5,307 bases of DNA from Oribacterium sp. UBA3737 (GTDB lineage Bacteria; Bacillota_A; Clostridia; Lachnospirales; Lachnospiraceae). Below the pieces are notes generated by a model that was not told the origin of the DNA, did no database searches, and saw only the letters and a program-made list of their open reading frames with translations. The translations under genes were made by a program, and so were the position numbers. The DNA is taken from positions 1-5,307 of the forward strand of contig DFGZ01000178.1 of assembly GCA_002371295.1 (NCBI GenBank), in the 5' to 3' direction. This document shows positions 1 through 5,307 of the stretch, one piece after another; position 1 is the stretch's first letter, and every line of letters begins with the position of its first letter.

Positions 1-1
1 A

Positions 2-31
2 GCTTCCGTTTGGAAACAGCTTGGAGTATAA
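2..31 (+). CDS. 3' end of an upstream gene, probably secY (partial)
   Basis: Only the last few codons of the gene before adk could lie here. In Firmicutes that gene is normally secY, the channel subunit of the Sec translocase, so the guess rests mainly on synteny. The frame starting at base 2 reads ASVWKQLGV then TAA (29-31). The KQL resembles the 'KQ-I/L' stretch near the SecY C-terminus. The other two frames also stay open until stops at 39-41 (ending EYNGF) and 49-51, so the frame cannot be settled from this window. In any of the three, the stop lies within 25 bases of the adk start, as expected inside an operon. Confidence 0.25.
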   Translation, partial: ASVWKQLGV

Positions 32-52
32 TGGTTTTTAAGGAGAAGTGAT

Positions 53-697
53 ATGAAAATAGTTATGTTAGGAGCTCCCGGCGCAGGCAAGGGAACTCAG
101 GCCAAAATGATAGCAGCAAAGTATGATATCCCCCATATTTCCACAGGTGATATCTTCAGGGCAAATATCAAGGAAGGTACAGAACTCGGCAGAAAGGCTA
201 AAGAGTACATGGATCAGGGTCAGCTTGTTCCCGATTCACTTACACTTGAACTTATCATGGACAGATTCAGCAAGGCTGACTGTGCAAACGGATATGTACT
301 TGACGGTTTCCCCAGAACTATACCTCAGGCAGAAGCTTTAACAAAGGCTCTTACCGAAAAGGGAGACAAGATCGACTTTGCGATCAATGTGGATGTTCCC
401 GATGAGAACATCGTGAACAGAATGTCAGGAAGACGCTGCTGCTTAAAGTGCGGCGGAACCTTCCACGTAAAGTACAACCCTCCCAAAAAAGAAGGTATCT
501 GTGACCTGTGCGGTGCAGAGCTCGTTATCCGTGATGATGACAAGCCTGAGATCGTTAAGAAGAGACTTGTTGCTTATCATGAGCAGACACAGCCTCTTAT
601 CGATTACTACGCAAAGGAAGGCGTACTGCAGAACGTTGACGGTACCGTTGATGTTGATGTGGTATTTAACAACATAGTAAGTATACTCAGTAAATAA
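53..697 (+). CDS. adk: Adenylate kinase, zinc-type lid
   Basis: Cytoplasmic adenylate kinase, which interconverts ATP + AMP and 2 ADP. The product has 214 residues, the usual length of the long-lid bacterial form. Visible motifs are the P-loop GAPGAGKGT (residues 7-15), the STGD AMP-binding stretch (30-33), DGFPRT (84-89), and a lid of roughly residues 125-162. The lid carries four cysteines spaced as a structural zinc site: C130, C133, C150 and C153. C129 beside the first ligand is an extra cysteine where many homologues have valine. The lid ends with the conserved RDDD. The start is fixed by AAGGAG at 40-45, seven bases upstream, and by the canonical [16 protein letters not shown]-terminus. 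Tandem stops TAA TAA end the gene. It is followed by map after 44 bases, matching the usual secY-adk-map order. Confidence 0.98.
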   Translation: MKIVMLGAPGAGKGTQAKMIAAKYDIPHISTGDIFRANIKEGTELGRKAKEYMDQGQLVPDSLTLELIMDRFSKADCANGYVLDGFPRTIPQAEALTKALTEKGDKIDFAINVDVPDENIVNRMSGRRCCLKCGGTFHVKYNPPKKEGICDLCGAELVIRDDDKPEIVKKRLVAYHEQTQPLIDYYAKEGVLQNVDGTVDVDVVFNNIVSILSK

Positions 698-700
698 TAA

Positions 701-729
701 TTGACATAACATTTGGCGGATGTTAGATT
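701..729 (+). promoter_or_regulatory. Possible internal promoter before map
   Basis: TTGACA (701-706) is a perfect -35 hexamer. After 17 bases comes TAGATT (724-729), matching four of six -10 positions and preceded by a TG at the extended -10 position (721-722). A start site about seven bases further on would fall near 736, inside or past the AGGAG (730-734) that map needs for translation. The resulting mRNA might therefore lack its ribosome binding site. The same stretch holds a 6-bp hairpin (TAACAT 707-712 with ATGTTA 720-725). The sequence match is good, but function is doubtful. Confidence 0.3.
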
Positions 730-741
730 AGGAGATAAAAG

Positions 742-1509
742 ATGGCAATCACTATTAAATCGGAGCGCGAGATCGAACTCATGCGCGAAGCCGGTAAGAT
801 TTTATCAAAGGTACATGACATACTTGCCAAAGAAGTAAAGCCCGGTGTTTCTACCTGGCATATTGACAAGGTTGGAAAAGAAGCTATATACGATTTCGGA
901 TGCAAGCCGTCCTTCTTAGGGTATGACGGATATCCCGCATCGATATGTGTTTCTGTTAATGACGAAGTAATACACGGTATCCCCAGCAAAACAAGGATAC
1001 TTAAAGAAGGTGATATCGTAAGCTTGGATGCAGGTGTGATATATAAGGGGTACCAGTCGGATGCGGCACGTACACATGCCTGCGGCGAGATATCGGCCAG
1101 AGCAAAGGAACTTATCGAAGTTACACGCCAGAGTTTCTTCGAGGGTATAAAGTTCGCGAGGGAAGGAAATCATCTTTTCGATATTTCCGCGGCAGTTGAA
1201 GACTGTGTTACACCTCACGGATTTACATGTGTAAGGGATTTTGTTGGACATGGCATCGGAACCGAGATGCACGAGGAACCCCAGATCCCCAACTATCATC
1301 AGAAAAGACGCGGCCCCAAGCTTTATGCCGGCATGACTCTTGCCATAGAGCCCATGGTCAATATCGGCAGACCCGATGTAGTCTGGATGGATGATGACTG
1401 GACCATAGTGACCGAGGACGGTTCACTTTCGGCTCACTATGAAAATACGATACTCATAACAAAGGGAGATCCCGAGATACTTTCTCTCGTTCCTCCCAGC
1501 ACACTTTAA
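742..1509 (+). CDS. map: Methionine aminopeptidase, type I
   Basis: Removes the initiator methionine from nascent proteins after deformylation; a cytoplasmic two-metal peptidase of the pita-bread fold. The 255-residue product is about the length of the short type I enzymes, such as that of E. coli. All five metal ligands are visible: D96 (SLDAG), D107 (QSDAAR), H170 (VGHGIG), E203 (AIEPM) and E234 (HYENT). The catalytic-pocket histidines H79 (VIHGIP) and H177 (EMHEEP) are also present. There is no N-terminal zinc-finger or SH3-binding extension, consistent with the short form. AGGAG at 730-734 lies seven bases before the ATG and supports this start. infA begins 14 bases after the stop, so the two are almost certainly co-transcribed. 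Nothing suggests truncation. Confidence 0.97.
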   Translation: MAITIKSEREIELMREAGKILSKVHDILAKEVKPGVSTWHIDKVGKEAIYDFGCKPSFLGYDGYPASICVSVNDEVIHGIPSKTRILKEGDIVSLDAGVIYKGYQSDAARTHACGEISARAKELIEVTRQSFFEGIKFAREGNHLFDISAAVEDCVTPHGFTCVRDFVGHGIGTEMHEEPQIPNYHQKRRGPKLYAGMTLAIEPMVNIGRPDVVWMDDDWTIVTEDGSLSAHYENTILITKGDPEILSLVPPSTL

Positions 1510-1523
1510 TTAGGAGATAATGA

Positions 1524-1742
1524 ATGTCTAAAGCAGATGTAGTTGAAATTGAAGGTACTGTAGTTGAAAAATTACCGAATACCATGTTTCAGGTAGAACT
1601 TGAGAACGGTCACAGGGTACTTGCTCATATCAGCGGCAAACTGAGAATGAATTTTATCAAGATCGTTCCCGGCGACAAAGTAACATTAGAGCTTTCACCT
1701 TATGATCTTACCAAGGGAAGGATCATCTGGAGAGATAAATAA
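1524..1742 (+). CDS. infA: Translation initiation factor IF-1
   Basis: IF-1 binds the 30S A site and works with IF-2 and IF-3 in start-codon selection. The 72-residue product is exactly the family's usual size and is a single OB fold throughout. Diagnostic segments are [10 protein letters not shown] (residues 10-19), the RNA-contact stretch [19 protein letters not shown] (35-53), and the C-terminal [15 protein letters not shown] (58-72). AGGAG at 1512-1516 precedes the ATG by seven bases. It follows map by only 14 bases. Some Clostridia carry a small KOW-domain gene between map and infA; none fits here. It is the last gene before a probable transcription boundary in the next gap. Confidence 0.97.
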   Translation: MSKADVVEIEGTVVEKLPNTMFQVELENGHRVLAHISGKLRMNFIKIVPGDKVTLELSPYDLTKGRIIWRDK

Positions 1743-1756
1743 TTGCATTCAAAATA

Positions 1757-1814
1757 AAAAAAGTCTTTGACAATTGATTTTTTTTATGATAATATCAATC
1801 TGTTGGACTTTTTT
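1757..1814 (+). terminator. Imperfect inverted repeat, terminator-like, between infA and rpmJ
   Basis: Three nested blocks of complementarity are visible. AAAAAAGTC (1757-1765) pairs with GACTTTTTT (1806-1814), ACA (1770-1772) with TGT (1801-1803), and ATTGAT (1773-1778) with ATCAAT (1794-1799). They are separated by a 4-by-2 internal loop and a one-base bulge, with a 15-base loop. RNA reading through from adk-map-infA could form this A/T-rich hairpin, with the T run 1809-1814 as tract. The stem is GC-poor, so it would be a weak or partial terminator at best. RNA starting at the promoter inside the loop would contain only the 3' arm and would escape it. Termination here is inferred. Confidence 0.4.
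1767..1795 (+). promoter_or_regulatory. Promoter driving rpmJ-rpsM-rpsK-rpsD-rpoA-rplQ
   Basis: A perfect -35 TTGACA (1767-1772) is followed after 17 bases by the -10 sequence TAATAT (1790-1795), which carries a TG at the extended -10 position (1787-1788). The spacer is very T-rich. Transcription would start around 1801-1803, about 28 bases before rpmJ. That keeps the AAAGGAGTG ribosome binding site (1816-1824) in the message. The housekeeping sigma-A match is the best in the window. It gives the ribosomal/RNA-polymerase half of the cluster its own promoter, independent of the adk-map-infA transcript. Confidence 0.7.
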
Positions 1815-1830
1815 GAAAGGAGTGAAGATT

Positions 1831-1944
1831 ATGAAGGTTAGATCTTCGGTTAAACCAATTTGCGAAAAGTGCAAAGTAATCAGGAGAAAGGGAGCCATCA
1901 GAATTATCTGTGAGAATCCCAAACACAAGCAGAGACAGGGTTGA
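1831..1944 (+). CDS. rpmJ: 50S ribosomal protein L36 (bL36), zinc-binding form
   Basis: A small 37-residue protein of the large subunit that stabilises 23S rRNA near the peptidyl-transferase side. It reads [14 protein letters not shown] and ends KHKQRQG. The zinc ligands C11, C14, C27 and H32 are all present, so this is the zinc-binding (C+) form. Length is exactly that of the family. AAAGGAGTG (1816-1824) sits six bases before the ATG. The gene uses TGA, whereas all other genes in the window with a settled frame end in TAA. It lies between infA and rpsM as in other Firmicutes, directly behind a good promoter and ahead of a long structured leader. Confidence 0.97.
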   Translation: MKVRSSVKPICEKCKVIRRKGAIRIICENPKHKQRQG

Positions 1945-2177
1945 TATCATATTGAAAACAGAATATAGATAGCACATGCTTTCTGCGTTACAACATATTA
2001 TATTATGTTGTGATATTGTAGGCAATGATTCGTGAGAATCTGTTGCTTAAGTGCGGAATGTCATCATCATTCCGGCTTTCGTGTGTGTACACGATACAAT
2101 TTAAAGCGGCTGAATGTCTGTCGAAAGACAGACGGTGGCATACTGCCCGAATGAAGGAGAAGTATGCTTTGGTTCAT

Positions 2178-2206
2178 GCCGGTTTAAGACCGGCTTATAT
2201 TTTTTT
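2178..2206 (+). terminator. Terminator-like stem and T run just before rpsM (candidate attenuator)
   Basis: GCCGGT (2178-2183) pairs perfectly with ACCGGC (2189-2194), with a possible additional U-G pair (2184/2188) closing a three-base loop. After TTATA comes a run of seven T (2200-2206). This matches an intrinsic terminator, though the five-base gap before the T run weakens it. It ends five bases before the GGAGGTG ribosome binding site of rpsM. It must therefore be conditional or leaky, because essential genes lie downstream. Pairing of GGCAT (2137-2141) with ATGCC (2176-2180) would open its 5' arm and could serve as antiterminator. Confidence 0.5.
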
Positions 2207-2210
2207 ATAC

Positions 2211-2217
2211 GGAGGTG
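2211..2217 (+). promoter_or_regulatory. Ribosome binding site that fixes the rpsM start
   Basis: GGAGGTG lies 11 bases before ATG 2229. It decides the rpsM start because the reading frame stays open upstream to an ATG at 2025, with another in-frame ATG at 2151. Neither upstream ATG has a comparable site, and the extra residues do not resemble S13. Confidence 0.85.
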
Positions 2218-2228
2218 CAAAAGCGCGT

Positions 2229-2597
2229 ATGGCTCGTATCAGTGGTGTTGATTTACCAAGAGATAAGCGTGTAGAAATCGGCCTTACCTATATTTACGGT
2301 ATTGGCAGAGTTAGTTCAAACAAGATTTTGGACAAGGCTAATGTTAATCCGGACACTAGAGTCCGCGATCTCACAGACGACGAAGTAGCCAGAATTCGTG
2401 ACATCGTAGATGCAGAATACATGGTAGAAGGTGACTTAAGACGTGAGACAGCTCTTAACATCAAGAGATTACAGGAAATCGGATGTTACAGAGGTATCCG
2501 TCACAGAAAGGGTCTCCCTGTCCGTGGCCAGAATACCAAAAATAATGCCAGAACTCGCAAGGGACCCAGACGTACCGTTGCGAACAAGAAGAAATAA
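2229..2597 (+). CDS. rpsM: 30S ribosomal protein S13 (uS13)
   Basis: S13 sits in the head of the small subunit and contacts the large subunit and P-site tRNA. The 122-residue product has the usual length. It begins with the hallmark [20 protein letters not shown]. It contains the helix-hairpin-helix segment [14 protein letters not shown] (21-34) and ends in the basic tRNA-contacting tail from [20 protein letters not shown] through to KKK. The frame remains open 204 bases upstream, but that part is the structured leader and is not S13-like. The start at 2229, with its GGAGGTG, is therefore chosen. rpsK follows after 18 bases. Expression probably depends on the leader upstream. Confidence 0.97.
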   Translation: MARISGVDLPRDKRVEIGLTYIYGIGRVSSNKILDKANVNPDTRVRDLTDDEVARIRDIVDAEYMVEGDLRRETALNIKRLQEIGCYRGIRHRKGLPVRGQNTKNNARTRKGPRRTVANKKK

Positions 2598-2615
2598 TTA
2601 GGAGGAAGGCTTAAA

Positions 2616-3014
2616 ATGGCAGCAAAAGCAACAGCTAAAAAAGTCACAAAGAAGCGTGTTAAGAAAAATATTGACCGTGGACAAGCACATATCCAGTCAT
2701 CATTTAACAATACGATAGTTACTCTTACTGACGCTCAGGGAAATGCTATTTCATGGGCAAGTGCAGGCGGATTAGGTTTCAGAGGCTCAAAGAAGTCTAC
2801 TCCCTACGCAGCACAGATGGCAGCTGAGACTGCAGCTAAGGCAGCAGTAGTTCATGGCTTAAAGTCAGTAGATGTTATGGTTAAAGGTCCCGGATCGGGC
2901 CGTGAGGCAGCAATCCGTGCATTACAGGCATGCGGTATCGAAGTAACAAGTATCAAGGATGTTACTCCCGTTCCTCATAACGGATGCAGACCGCCCAAGC
3001 GCAGAAGAGTATAA
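2616..3014 (+). CDS. rpsK: 30S ribosomal protein S11 (uS11)
   Basis: S11 lies on the platform of the small subunit, near the E site and the mRNA exit, and contacts the 690 and 790 regions of 16S rRNA. The product has 132 residues, within the family range. Diagnostic segments are [19 protein letters not shown] (25-43), [19 protein letters not shown] (49-67), [16 protein letters not shown] (89-104), and the C-terminal signature [17 protein letters not shown] (116-132). The N-terminal 20 residues are lysine-rich and low in complexity, as in many homologues. AGGAGG at 2600-2605 sets the start. Tandem stops TAA TAG end it, and the second stop overlaps the rpsD ribosome binding site. Confidence 0.98.
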   Translation: MAAKATAKKVTKKRVKKNIDRGQAHIQSSFNNTIVTLTDAQGNAISWASAGGLGFRGSKKSTPYAAQMAAETAAKAAVVHGLKSVDVMVKGPGSGREAAIRALQACGIEVTSIKDVTPVPHNGCRPPKRRRV

Positions 3015-3032
3015 TAGGAGGTATATAAAGAC

Positions 3033-3629
3033 ATGGCTAGAGATATGGGTCCCGTATTAAAGAAGTGCAGATCTCTTGGAATCGAGCCCGGTTTCCTCGG
3101 AATCGATAAGAAGTCAAACAGGACTTTCGCAAGAGCAGGCAAGAAGGTTAGTGAATACGGATTACAGTTAAAAGAAAAGCAGAAGGCTAAGTTTATATAT
3201 GGCGTACTTGAGAAGCCTTTCAGAAATATGTTCGCTAAGGCTGAGAAGATGAGAACAGGTACAGCAGGTGAGAACCTTATGATTCTCCTTGAGATGAGAC
3301 TGGACAACGTTCTTTTCCGCCTCGGTATCGGCAGGACCAGAAGAGAGTCAAGACAGATCGTAGATCACAGACATGTTCTGGTAAACGGCAAGTGTGTAAA
3401 TATTCCTTCATACACTGTTAAGGCCGGAGATGTTATCTCTATTAAGGAGAAATTTAAGTCAGCTCAGAGATATAAGGATATCCTCGAGGTTACAGGCAGC
3501 AGATTAGTACCTGCTTGGCTTGAGGCAGATCGTGAGAACCTTACAGGAACCGTTAAGGAAGTTCCTTCAAGGGATCAGATCGATGTACCCGTAAATGAGA
3601 TGCTTATCGTCGAGTTATACTCCAAATAA
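3033..3629 (+). CDS. rpsD: 30S ribosomal protein S4 (uS4)
   Basis: S4 is a primary 16S rRNA binder that nucleates assembly of the small-subunit body; in several bacteria it also represses its own operon. The 198-residue product is normal for the family. The N-terminal domain starts MARDMGPVLKKCRSLG. Its single C12 shows that the cysteine-cluster (zinc) form is absent. The S4 RNA-binding domain spans about residues 88-150 (MRLDNVLFRLGIGRTRRESRQ onward, HVLVNGKCVNIPSYTVKAGD). The C-terminus is VPVNEMLIVELYSK. AGGAGGT (3016-3022) lies ten bases before the ATG. The 18-base gap to rpsK leaves no room for a Bacillus-type S4 leader before rpsD. Any S4 feedback would have to act elsewhere, for example at the rpsM leader. 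Confidence 0.98.
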   Translation: MARDMGPVLKKCRSLGIEPGFLGIDKKSNRTFARAGKKVSEYGLQLKEKQKAKFIYGVLEKPFRNMFAKAEKMRTGTAGENLMILLEMRLDNVLFRLGIGRTRRESRQIVDHRHVLVNGKCVNIPSYTVKAGDVISIKEKFKSAQRYKDILEVTGSRLVPAWLEADRENLTGTVKEVPSRDQIDVPVNEMLIVELYSK

Positions 3630-3653
3630 TAGAATAAAGGAGGGTTCAAGTAA

Positions 3654-4616
3654 ATGTTCGGTTTTGAAACGCCATCACTTGAAATTACAGAAATTTCTGA
3701 GGACAAGAAATATGGTCGCTTTGTTGTTGAACCGTTGGAAAGAGGTTATGGTATTACCCTCGGCAATTCTTTAAGAAGAATAATGCTTTCTTCACTTCCC
3801 GGAGCTGCAGTAAGCAGCATCAAGATCCCCGGAGTCGTTCATGAGTTCTGCGGAATCCCCGGCGTTAAGGAAGATGTTACCGAGATCATAATGAATATCA
3901 AGAACCTTGCTATAAAGAATAACAGCACAACAGATGAACCCAAGAAGGCTTATATTGATTTCGAAGGCGAAGGAGTTGTTACAGCCGGAGATATCCATGC
4001 TGATTCGGATATAGAGATATTAAATCCCGATCAGGTTATTGCTACATTAAGCGGCGGAGTTGATTCCCGTCTTGAGATTGAAATGACTATCACCAAGGGA
4101 AGAGGATATATCAGCGCAGATAAGAATAAGAGCGCAGATCTTCCTATCGGAGTTATCGCGATCGATTCCATCTATACACCTGTTGAGCGTGTCAACATGA
4201 GTGTTGAGAACACCCGTGTAGGTCAGGTTACTGACTATGATAAGCTTACACTTGATGTTTGGACAAAGGGTACCATCACTCCCGATGAGGCAGTCAGTCT
4301 TTCAGCTAAGGTTCTTAGCGAGCACTTAAAGACCTTTATCGATATTTCCGATAAGGGACGTGAGGCAGTAGTTATCGAGCCTAAGAAGGAAGAAGGAACT
4401 GTAGCAGCAGCATGTGAAATCAATATTGATGAACTGGAACTTTCGGTTCGTTCATATAATTGTCTTAAGCGTGCAGGAATCAATACTGTTGGTGAGCTTG
4501 TTAACAAGACAGCTGAGGATATGATGAAGGTTCGTAACCTCGGAAGAAAGTCACTTGACGAGGTTCTTGCCAAGCTGAAAGAACTTGGTTTATCACTTAA
4601 AGAAAGTGAAGAATAA
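3654..4616 (+). CDS. rpoA: RNA polymerase alpha subunit
   Basis: Alpha dimerises to start RNA polymerase assembly, and its C-terminal domain reads UP elements and activators. The 320-residue product has the usual two-domain build. The N-terminal domain (about 1-235) includes [19 protein letters not shown] (27-45), the core dimer motif, and the [15 protein letters not shown] beta-contact stretch (71-85). An acidic/lysine linker lies around 240-255. The C-terminal domain (about 258-312) has [21 protein letters not shown]266 and N269 match the E. coli DNA-contacting R265 and N268, and RNLGRKS (294-300) is conserved. AGGAGGG (3638-3644) is nine bases before the ATG. The gene follows rpsD by 24 bases, the standard alpha-operon arrangement. 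Confidence 0.98.
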   Translation: MFGFETPSLEITEISEDKKYGRFVVEPLERGYGITLGNSLRRIMLSSLPGAAVSSIKIPGVVHEFCGIPGVKEDVTEIIMNIKNLAIKNNSTTDEPKKAYIDFEGEGVVTAGDIHADSDIEILNPDQVIATLSGGVDSRLEIEMTITKGRGYISADKNKSADLPIGVIAIDSIYTPVERVNMSVENTRVGQVTDYDKLTLDVWTKGTITPDEAVSLSAKVLSEHLKTFIDISDKGREAVVIEPKKEEGTVAAACEINIDELELSVRSYNCLKRAGINTVGELVNKTAEDMMKVRNLGRKSLDEVLAKLKELGLSLKESEE

Positions 4617-4622
4617 TACGTC

Positions 4623-4644
4623 GAATGCTGTGACAGCAGCGTTC
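4623..4644 (+). repeat. Hairpin in the rpoA-rplQ gap
   Basis: GAATGCTG (4623-4630) pairs with CAGCGTTC (4637-4644), eight pairs including one G-U, around a six-base loop. A shifted GCTG/CAGC pairing with a three-base loop is also possible. No T run follows, so it does not look like an intrinsic terminator. It begins six bases after the rpoA stop and ends 17 bases before the rplQ ribosome binding site. It could mark an RNA processing or 3'-end protection point between the two messages; that role is a guess. Confidence 0.45.
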
Positions 4645-4675
4645 TATCATTTATTGTAATTAGGAGGAAATATAC

Positions 4676-5212
4676 ATGGCCGGCTATAGAAAACTTGGAA
4701 GAACTGCTAGTCAGAGAAAAGCTCTTTTAAGAAATCAGGTTTCCAATCTTCTCTATCACGGAAAGATCAGAACTACCGATACCAAAGCTAAAGAGATCCG
4801 TAGAATCGCAGAGAGCTTCATCGCTTTGGCAGTTAAGGAAAGAGATAATTATGATACAGTTACCGTAACTTCTAAGGTTGCCCGCAAGGATATGAACGGC
4901 AGCAGAGTTAAGGAAGAAGTAGACGGAAAGAAAGTAACCGTATTTGATAACGTTGAGAAAGAGATCAAGAAGGATAAGCCTTCAAGACTTGCAGCAAGAA
5001 GAAAGATGAATGCATTCCTTTATGATGTTACCGAGGTTCCTACAGAAGCTTCAGGTAAGAAGAAGGGTACAAAGAAGATCAATATTGCTGACAAGCTTTT
5101 CAACGACATCGCTCCTAAGTATGCTAACCGCAACGGTGGATACACCCGTATCGTTAAGATCGGTCCCCGTAAGGGTGATGCTGCTATGGAAGTTCTTATT
5201 GAGCTTGTATAA
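4676..5212 (+). CDS. rplQ: 50S ribosomal protein L17 (bL17), long form
   Basis: L17 lies near the polypeptide exit of the large subunit. The 178-residue product is clearly longer than the roughly 110-130 residues common in the family. The core is intact: [21 protein letters not shown] (4-24), the [14 protein letters not shown] stretch (30-43), [11 protein letters not shown] (107-117), [21 protein letters not shown] (141-161), and the ending [10 protein letters not shown]. The extra length sits in two charged stretches. One, about residues 55-104, lies between helix 'FIALAVK' and 'ARRK'; the other, about 118-136, is rich in lysine, glycine and threonine. Both keep the reading frame and the local codon style, so they are real insertions rather than a frame error. 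AGGAGG (4662-4667) is eight bases before the ATG. It is the last gene of the operon. Confidence 0.96.
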   Translation: MAGYRKLGRTASQRKALLRNQVSNLLYHGKIRTTDTKAKEIRRIAESFIALAVKERDNYDTVTVTSKVARKDMNGSRVKEEVDGKKVTVFDNVEKEIKKDKPSRLAARRKMNAFLYDVTEVPTEASGKKKGTKKINIADKLFNDIAPKYANRNGGYTRIVKIGPRKGDAAMEVLIELV

Positions 5213-5227
5213 TACGCGTAAAAATAT

Positions 5228-5265
5228 TGGGGTTGCCGCTTAATTGCGGTGACCCCATCTTTTTT
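5228..5265 (+). terminator. Intrinsic terminator closing the operon
   Basis: Bases 5228-5239 pair with 5246-5257 in a continuous 12-bp stem (two G-U pairs in the middle, GGGG/CCCC near the base) around a six-base loop TTAATT. TC and then six T (5260-5265) follow. It begins 16 bases after the rplQ stop. An A run (5220-5224) on the left side means the same stem could also stop transcription coming from the other strand. Confidence 0.93.
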
Positions 5266-5307
5266 ATATCGCATATGGATAATTTTAGGGCTCTGTCCGG
5301 GCAGCAT

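Larger units (their letters stand above)
1945..2228 (+). promoter_or_regulatory. Structured rpsM leader, candidate ribosomal-protein autoregulatory RNA
   Basis: These 284 bases between rpmJ and rpsM hold no convincing gene but a row of hairpins. They are: ACAACATA/TATGTTGT (1990-2011); CGGAATG/CATTCCG with a seven-base loop (2054-2074); TCGTGT/ACACGA with a four-base loop (2079-2094); GTCTGTC/GACAGAC capped by a GAAA tetraloop (2116-2133); GCATACT/AGTATGC (2138-2167); and the terminator-like stem 2178-2194. Alternative pairings exist: GGCAT (2137-2141) can take ATGCC (2176-2180), and GCTTT (2075-2079) can take AAAGC (2103-2107). Ribosomal-protein leaders of this kind let a surplus protein shut down its own operon. 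In E. coli S4 does this at the rpsM leader; in Bacillus S4 acts before rpsD. Here rpsD has only an 18-base gap, so S4 control at rpsM is plausible but unproven. Confidence 0.5.

Noticed and set aside
1743..1830. A small KOW-domain or other short gene around infA, as seen in some Clostridia.
   Set aside because: The map-infA gap is 14 bases, and the infA-rpmJ gap is taken up by the promoter and inverted repeat with no ribosome binding site and frame other than that of rpmJ.
1941..1969. A second promoter just after rpmJ: TTGATA (1941-1946), 17 bases, TATAGA (1964-1969).
   Set aside because: The spacing is right but the -10 lacks the key last T. A much better promoter lies 170 bases upstream, and such weak matches are common in A/T-rich gaps. 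It could still supply the rpsM leader, so 5'-end data would settle it.
2025..2228. A 68-codon in-frame N-terminal extension of S13, starting at ATG 2025 (or a shorter one from ATG 2151).
   Set aside because: S13 proteins begin [10 protein letters not shown]. The extension shows no S13-like sequence, lies across several stable hairpins, and lacks a ribosome binding site, whereas GGAGGTG precedes ATG 2229.
4630..4660. A promoter in the rpoA-rplQ gap: GTGACA (4630-4635) with TGTAAT (4655-4660).
   Set aside because: The 19-base spacing is poor, and the -35 lies within the hairpin stem and loop. The match is not convincing.
5228..5265. A special downstream regulatory RNA element after rplQ, like the L17 downstream element described in lactic acid bacteria.
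   Set aside because: The sequence is fully explained by a simple stem-loop plus T run, with no additional structure visible.
5275..5307. An ATG at 5275 opening a frame (MDNFRALSGQH) to the window edge, as the start of the next gene.
   Set aside because: No ribosome binding site precedes it, it lies just ten bases after the terminator T run, and eleven codons are too few to recognise. The 42 bases 5266-5307 hold nothing I can assign.
5020..5307. A minus-strand open frame opposite the end of rplQ and running to the window edge.
   Set aside because: It is the reverse reading of rplQ and of the terminator stem, has no recognisable protein content, and the plus-strand gene is certain.

Overview
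The window is a densely packed, all-plus-strand piece of the bacterial ribosomal-protein superoperon: the distal end of the spc-type cluster joined to the alpha-type cluster. The order is adk, map, infA, rpmJ, rpsM, rpsK, rpsD, rpoA, rplQ, followed by a strong intrinsic terminator. This order (adk-map-infA-rpmJ ahead of rpsM-rpsK-rpsD-rpoA-rplQ) is typical of Firmicutes. Several traits fit a Clostridia member, most likely Lachnospiraceae (Butyrivibrio/Roseburia-like): moderate-to-low GC, frequent CCC proline and AGA arginine codons, purine-rich AGGAGG-type ribosome binding sites, a zinc-type adenylate kinase lid, and a long L17. The taxon is an inference from these traits, not the result of a search.

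Layout. Bases 1-52 hold the end of an upstream gene (secY expected by synteny, frame not settled) and the adk ribosome binding site. adk (53-697), map (742-1509) and infA (1524-1742) follow closely. The 88-base gap 1743-1830 carries a promoter-like sequence lying inside an imperfect inverted repeat that could work as a terminator for read-through RNA. It is followed by rpmJ (1831-1944), a 37-codon gene. A 284-base leader (1945-2228) precedes rpsM. It contains a series of hairpins and ends in a terminator-like stem and T run just upstream of the rpsM ribosome binding site. rpsM (2229-2597), rpsK (2616-3014), rpsD (3033-3629), rpoA (3654-4616) and rplQ (4676-5212) then follow with gaps of 18 to 59 bases. 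A 12-bp stem with a T run (5228-5265) closes the operon, and the last 42 bases cannot be assigned.

How the genes work together. S13, S11, S4, L17 and L36 are ribosome components, and IF-1 acts at the A site during initiation. Methionine aminopeptidase trims new proteins, adenylate kinase balances adenine nucleotides, and the alpha subunit nucleates RNA polymerase. The set couples ribosome, transcription and growth-supply functions in one transcription unit. All genes look intact and ordinary in their coding parts. I see no mobile element, CRISPR array, defence system or other undescribed multi-gene system. What merits a second look is regulatory: the rpsM leader with its attenuator-like end, the infA/rpmJ punctuation element, and the lineage-type insertions in L17.
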